From positions 124,001 to 188,000 of the forward strand of contig DASPIW010000053.1 of NCBI GenBank assembly GCA_035628915.1: a stretch of 64,000 bases of DNA, written 5' to 3'. Below the pieces are notes generated by a model that had not been told where the DNA came from, did no database searches, and saw only the letters and a program-made list of their open reading frames with translations. Every line of letters starts with the position of its first letter. Positions within the stretch are counted from its first letter, which is position 1. Origin of the DNA: JARBUG01 sp035628915. GTDB taxonomy: Bacteria > Bacillota > Sulfobacillia > Symbiobacteriales > Symbiobacteriaceae. Positions 60,356-64,000 of this stretch are shown one piece after another. The position numbers and the translations under genes are program-made.

Positions 60356-61172
60356 CCCCGACACCTCCCCGCACCGCGAGCGGCCTGGCTTCCCGGTTCA
60401 GCCGCCGGTCCAACTGCGACAGCGAGACCCCGGTGCCGCCCCGGCGGGCCTTGATCAGCTCCGCCACCACGGAGACCGCGATCTCAAAAGGCGATTCGGC
60501 GCCGATGTCCAGCCCGATGGGGGCGTGGACCCGGGCCAACTCCGCCTGGGAAACCCCGTGCTCCGTCTGCAGCAGCCCGAAAATCGTCTCCACCCGGGTC
60601 CGGGAGCCGATCATGCCGATATACCGGGCCGGGCGCCCGAGCACTTCCAGCAGGCAGGACATATCGTGGCGGTGGCCGCGGGTGACCAGCACCACGCTAT
60701 GCGTGGCGCTCAGGGTCAGCGAACACATCGTCCGGGGCATGTCGGCACAGATCACTTCGTCGGCGTCGGGGAAGCGCTCCCGGTTGGCGAAGGCCATCCG
60801 GTCGTCGACCACCGTCACCCGAAACCCGGCCTGCACGGCCATGCCGGAAATCTGCTGGGCGATGTGCCCCCCGCCGGCAATCACGAGCGCCGGCCTGGGA
60901 ATGTAGGGCTCACAGTACAGCACATAGTCACCGGCCGGAGTCCGGTGGGTCGCCAGCCGGGGCCGCTGGTCCTGCAAGGCCCATTGGGCGCCGCCCAAAG
61001 CGGCGCCCTCCAGGTCATGGTCATTGCAGAGGCCGGACAAAATCCCGGCCTCACCGATCAACAGCTTTCTGCCAACCCATTCGTCGCGCAGTACGGGGGC
61101 TCTCACGATGGTGACAAGGACGACCGTTTCCTGCGCCTCCAGCGCTTGAGACAGCCTTAGCAAGGGGTCCAT
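60345..61172 (-). CDS. xdhC: XdhC family molybdenum hydroxylase accessory protein
   Basis: A 275-residue protein. An N-terminal region (1-90) is a diverged XdhC-type domain lacking the usual CGGxxE block. A Rossmann domain follows with PALVIAGGGHIAQQI at about 95, HSVVLVTRGHRHDM and RYIGMIGSRTRVETIF, which are the family hallmarks. It ends with HAPIGLDIGAESPFEIAVSVVAELI. It acts in maturation of the adjacent hydroxylase. The ATG has GGGGAG upstream. The separate small N-domain protein may complement its degenerate N-terminus. Confidence 0.9.
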   Translation of the reverse strand: MDPLLRLSQALEAQETVVLVTIVRAPVLRDEWVGRKLLIGEAGILSGLCNDHDLEGAALGGAQWALQDQRPRLATHRTPAGDYVLYCEPYIPRPALVIAGGGHIAQQISGMAVQAGFRVTVVDDRMAFANRERFPDADEVICADMPRTMCSLTLSATHSVVLVTRGHRHDMSCLLEVLGRPARYIGMIGSRTRVETIFGLLQTEHGVSQAELARVHAPIGLDIGAESPFEIAVSVVAELIKARRGGTGVSLSQLDRRLNREARPLAVRGGVGVGS

Positions 61173-61217
61173 CCTGCATCTCCCCTTCCCGGATGGGTGG
61201 CCATAGCGTGACTGTAG

Positions 61218-63506
61218 TTACTTGCCCGCGCCCCGCAGGCAGCGCAGCACCCGCTCGGGCGTAAAGGGCTGTTCGGAGACTCGCACCCCGGTGGCGTCGC
61301 AAATGGCGTTGCTGATGACGGCCGGCGGCGGCAGAATCGGCGGCTCGCCGATGCCCCGGGCGCCGAACGGGCCCACGCCCGGACTGACCTCCAGCACGCC
61401 CGCCTCCACGTCGGGCAGGTCCTTGACGGTCGGAACCAGGTAGGTATGGAAGTCGATGGCCTTGCTGTACCCCTCTTCGATGACGAGGTTCTCCCAAATG
61501 GCGTAGCCCAGACCCTGCACGGACGCGCCGTGTATCTGCCCCTCCACGCTCTGCTGGTTGATGCACTGGCCCACATCGTGCACGGCCACGTACTTCAGGA
61601 CCTTCAAACGGCCTGTCTCCGTATCCACTTCCACGTAAGCGGCGTGGGTGCCGTAGGTGAAGTCCCGGAAGACCTGGCCCTGCCCGGTCTCTTCGGACCA
61701 GGGCTCGCCGCCGGGCGTCTGGTAGACCGACAGCTGCCCGCGGGGCACGCCGGCCCGGGCGCAGGCGCTTACCCAATCGGCGTGGCTCAGCCGGCGCTCC
61801 GGCTGGGACTTGACGTACACAAACCCGTCGGCGGTCGCCAGGTCGCTCACCTCGGTGCCGAGCACCTGCGCCGCCACCGGGGCCATCAGTTCAAACAGCT
61901 CGCGGCTGGCTTTCAGGATCGCGTTGCCCGACATGCTGAGCTGCCGGGAGGCGGTGGTGGTGCCGGCCAGGGGGGTCAGGGCGCTGTCGGAGATGTGGAC
62001 GGAGATGCGCCCCAGCGGCACGCCCAGGACTTCGCTGGCGATCTGGCAGAGCGAGGCCGCCTGGCCGCCGCCCACGTCGGGCACGCCGCAGCGGATGGTC
62101 AGCGAGCCGTCGGTCTCGAAGCCGGCCCAGGCGCTGGACCAGTCCTTCAGCCAGACGATGCGGCCATAGGCGCCCATTTCGCACGCAATGCCGCGGCCGA
62201 CCTTGCAGTGCGGCGCCGACGGCGCCGGCGTGGGCCCCAGCAGCTCCAGGGCCTTCTCCGTACATTCCGGCAGGGCAATGTAGGTCTCGGCCTTCTGGCC
62301 CACGGCGAACATTTCGCCCTGCTTCAGCCAGTTCTTGGCCCGGAACTCGGCGGGATCCATGCCCAGCGCCCGCGCCACCTCGTCCATCTGCGACTCGTAG
62401 GCGAAGCAGGGCTGCGGGGCGCCGAAGCCGCGGAACGCGCTGGAGGGCACGTTGTTGGTGTAGGCCGACGTGGCATCAACCTTCACGTTCGGCACGTCAT
62501 ACGGCCCGCAGGCGTTCACGGTGGAGTACATCAGTACCAGCGGACTCAAATAGGCATAGGCGCCGGAGTCGGAGATCAGCTCGACTTCCTGGGCGGTGAT
62601 CTCACCGGTTTTTTTGGCGCCGGTCTTGTAGCGCATCCAGTAAGGGTGCCGCTTGGTACGGGCCATGATCGCCTCTTCGCGGCTCCAGACCATCTTGACC
62701 GGACGCCCGGTGTGCATGGCCAGCAGCCCGATGTAGAGCTCCAGAATCACGTCTTCCCGGCCGCCGAAGCCGCCGCCGACGTAGGTGCCAATGGTGCGCA
62801 CTTTGTTTTCGGGCAGCCCCAGCACTTTGGCGACGCCGCGGTAATGCTCAATGACCTGGGTGGCGTAGCGAATGCAGAGCACGCCGTCAGCATCGATCCA
62901 GGCGACGCCGGCGTCCGGCTCCAGGTAGGCGTGCTCCTGCCAGGAGGTGCGGTACTCCCGCTCCACGATCACATCCGCTTCAGCGAAGCCCTTCTCCATG
63001 TCGCCGCGGCGGATCCGCCACGACGACAGGGCGTTGCCGGACTCATGCACGGGCGGCGCCCCCGGCTCCAGGGCCTTCTTCTGCTCGTAAACACCCGGCA
63101 GCAGTTCATACTCGACTTCGATCAAGTCGACCGCCGCCTGTGCAATCTCCTCGGTTTCAGCGGCCACCAGGGCGATGGGCTCGCCCTGAAAGCGGACGCG
63201 GCCGTCCGCGAGCACGTTCATGGCCGACCGGAGCCGTCCCACGGCCGTGGTCTGCCCCGGCACGTCGGTCCAGAGCGTGTTGTTGGGCACATCCTTGGCG
63301 GTCAGCACCGCCACCACGCCGGGCAGCGCCTCGGCCTTGCTGGTATCAACCCGCACCAGGCGGGCCGAGGGGTGGGCGCTCCGCTTGATCTTGCTGTGCA
63401 GCATGCCCGGCATCGACCATTCGGCAGCGTAGCGGGTCCGGGCGGCTACTTTGTCCCAGGCGTCGTGCCGGGGCACACTCTGCCCGATGATGCGAAACTC
63501 GCTCAT
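61218..63506 (-). CDS. Xanthine dehydrogenase-family molybdopterin-binding subunit
   Basis: A 762-residue catalytic subunit. The first domain (1-150) has the aldehyde oxidase/XDH a/b hammerhead (YAAEWSMPGMLHSKIKRS). Cofactor contacts include TYVGGGFGGREDV near 246, SSAFRGFGAPQPCFAYE and GGGQAASLCQIASEVL. The active-site Glu is in GARGIGEPPILPPPA. Substrate could be xanthine, nicotinate, purine or an aldehyde; key residues do not settle this. The ATG at 63506 overlaps the stop of the iron-sulfur gene as ATGA and has GGAGGG upstream. Confidence 0.93.
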   Translation of the reverse strand: MSEFRIIGQSVPRHDAWDKVAARTRYAAEWSMPGMLHSKIKRSAHPSARLVRVDTSKAEALPGVVAVLTAKDVPNNTLWTDVPGQTTAVGRLRSAMNVLADGRVRFQGEPIALVAAETEEIAQAAVDLIEVEYELLPGVYEQKKALEPGAPPVHESGNALSSWRIRRGDMEKGFAEADVIVEREYRTSWQEHAYLEPDAGVAWIDADGVLCIRYATQVIEHYRGVAKVLGLPENKVRTIGTYVGGGFGGREDVILELYIGLLAMHTGRPVKMVWSREEAIMARTKRHPYWMRYKTGAKKTGEITAQEVELISDSGAYAYLSPLVLMYSTVNACGPYDVPNVKVDATSAYTNNVPSSAFRGFGAPQPCFAYESQMDEVARALGMDPAEFRAKNWLKQGEMFAVGQKAETYIALPECTEKALELLGPTPAPSAPHCKVGRGIACEMGAYGRIVWLKDWSSAWAGFETDGSLTIRCGVPDVGGGQAASLCQIASEVLGVPLGRISVHISDSALTPLAGTTTASRQLSMSGNAILKASRELFELMAPVAAQVLGTEVSDLATADGFVYVKSQPERRLSHADWVSACARAGVPRGQLSVYQTPGGEPWSEETGQGQVFRDFTYGTHAAYVEVDTETGRLKVLKYVAVHDVGQCINQQSVEGQIHGASVQGLGYAIWENLVIEEGYSKAIDFHTYLVPTVKDLPDVEAGVLEVSPGVGPFGARGIGEPPILPPPAVISNAICDATGVRVSEQPFTPERVLRCLRGAGK

Positions 63507-64000
63507 GCGCCGCCCTCCTCTCGCTCCGCCACTACCTTTGCCGCAGCCGCGATGGAGTCCACGATCTTGGTGTAGCCCGTGCACCGGCAAAGGTTGCCGC
63601 TGATGCTCTCGCGGATCTCTTCGCGGGTGGGGTTGGGGTTCTCCTTGAGCAGTTCGGCGCCGGCGACGACCATGCCCGGTGTGCAGTAACCGCACTGCAC
63701 GCCGCCGTTGTGGACAAACGCGTCCAGCAGCGGCGCCGTCCCGGGGTCATTGCCTACCCCCTTGACGGTGACCACCTCGCAGCCTTCGGCCTGACCGACG
63801 GGGACGAGGCAGGAGTTGACGGCAACGCCATCGAGCAGCACGGCGCAGGTGCCGCAGTCGCCCTGGGAACACCCGTCCTTCACTTCATAGGCAAAGAGCC
63901 CTTCACGCAGGGCGTGCAGCAGGCTCCAGTGCTCGGGAACGGTGGCGGTGACCGGCTTGCCGTTCAGAGTAAAAGCGACGGAGATCGTCCGGAAGTCCAT
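63503..64000 (-). CDS. 2Fe-2S subunit of the molybdenum hydroxylase
   Basis: A 165-residue iron-sulfur subunit with both clusters. The plant-ferredoxin type motif is CSQGDCGTCAVLLDG plus a later Cys; the second is CGYCTPGMV followed by CRCTGY. It passes electrons from molybdenum to a flavin or other acceptor. Its ATG lies on the last three bases of the window, so the natural-looking start MDFRTISVAF cannot be checked for a ribosome site. A FAD subunit gene, usual in this operon type, is not in the window and may lie beyond the edge. Confidence 0.93.
   Translation of the reverse strand: MDFRTISVAFTLNGKPVTATVPEHWSLLHALREGLFAYEVKDGCSQGDCGTCAVLLDGVAVNSCLVPVGQAEGCEVVTVKGVGNDPGTAPLLDAFVHNGGVQCGYCTPGMVVAGAELLKENPNPTREEIRESISGNLCRCTGYTKIVDSIAAAAKVVAEREEGGA

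Noticed and set aside
61446..63575. Long plus-strand open frame opposite the molybdenum hydroxylase gene
   Set aside because: It mirrors a conserved enzyme gene codon for codon and shows no domain or ribosome site.
1..64000. Seeming abundance of GGGCGCC/GGCGCC words
   Set aside because: It is striking by eye but I did not count it against expectation for this base composition; a k-mer count would be needed.

Overview
This window looks like chromosome from a high-GC, monoderm, Bacillota-type organism, possibly close to Symbiobacteriales; that taxonomy is inference. Supporting signs are strong AGGAGG-type ribosome sites with many GTG and TTG starts, a Res-type (system II) cytochrome c maturation cluster, a YesM/YesN-type two-component pair, an oligoendopeptidase F, S-layer-homology domains and tripartite tricarboxylate transporter genes. 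I saw no rRNA, tRNA, CRISPR array or intact insertion sequence.

Layout. 0-5 kb: the start of a CBM34 glycosidase (cut by the window edge), a LysM membrane protein, an MFS transporter, a CNNM/CorC-type protein and a methyltransferase-like protein, mostly on the minus strand. 5.2-10.8 kb: a sugar-acid catabolic module with a PrpR-like sigma-54 activator, a DUF1537 acid-sugar kinase, a PdxA2 dehydrogenase and a KdgT permease; two near-consensus sigma-54 promoters serve it. 10.8-13.6 kb: a 10-bp periodic repeat array, an unknown protein and PepF. 13.8-19.3 kb: ResC, ResB, ResA, a zinc-ribbon/TPR protein and a PCYCGC protein whose reading frame crosses an in-frame TGA exactly where relatives have a cysteine (probable selenocysteine); a one-heme cytochrome is divergent. 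19.3-27.3 kb: lipase-SLH, class A beta-lactamase-like protein, response regulator, tandem nitrilase, 2-hydroxyacid dehydrogenase, DMT and TauE transporters, and a DUF1801 protein.

27.3-32.4 kb is more A/T-rich: a decayed hydrolase, a secreted TasA/camelysin-like protein, a 21/22-bp tandem array and a rifampicin phosphotransferase-like gene. 32.5-41.2 kb: GH35-type beta-galactosidase, sugar ABC transporter and the YesM/YesN pair, which together look like a glycoside-use locus. 41.2-43.1 kb: a predicted nuclease with winged-helix domains, bracketed by two 123-nt direct repeats that each fold as nested palindromes; this is the best candidate for an undescribed system. 43.1-51.6 kb: DHA2 transporter, GGDEF/EAL protein, malate synthase with a divergent IclR regulator, and a lipoprotein.

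52-58.5 kb: a 2-keto-3-deoxysugar-acid operon (KDPG aldolase, IclR regulator, TctA, DapA-family enzyme, TctC, TctB, KDG kinase) behind a concentric palindromic operator. 58.5-64 kb: a palindromic dispersed repeat and a molybdenum hydroxylase operon (2Fe-2S subunit, molybdopterin subunit, two XdhC-type proteins and a YqeB/EF2563 protein, a marker of selenium-dependent hydroxylases). The selenium marker and the candidate selenoprotein support each other.
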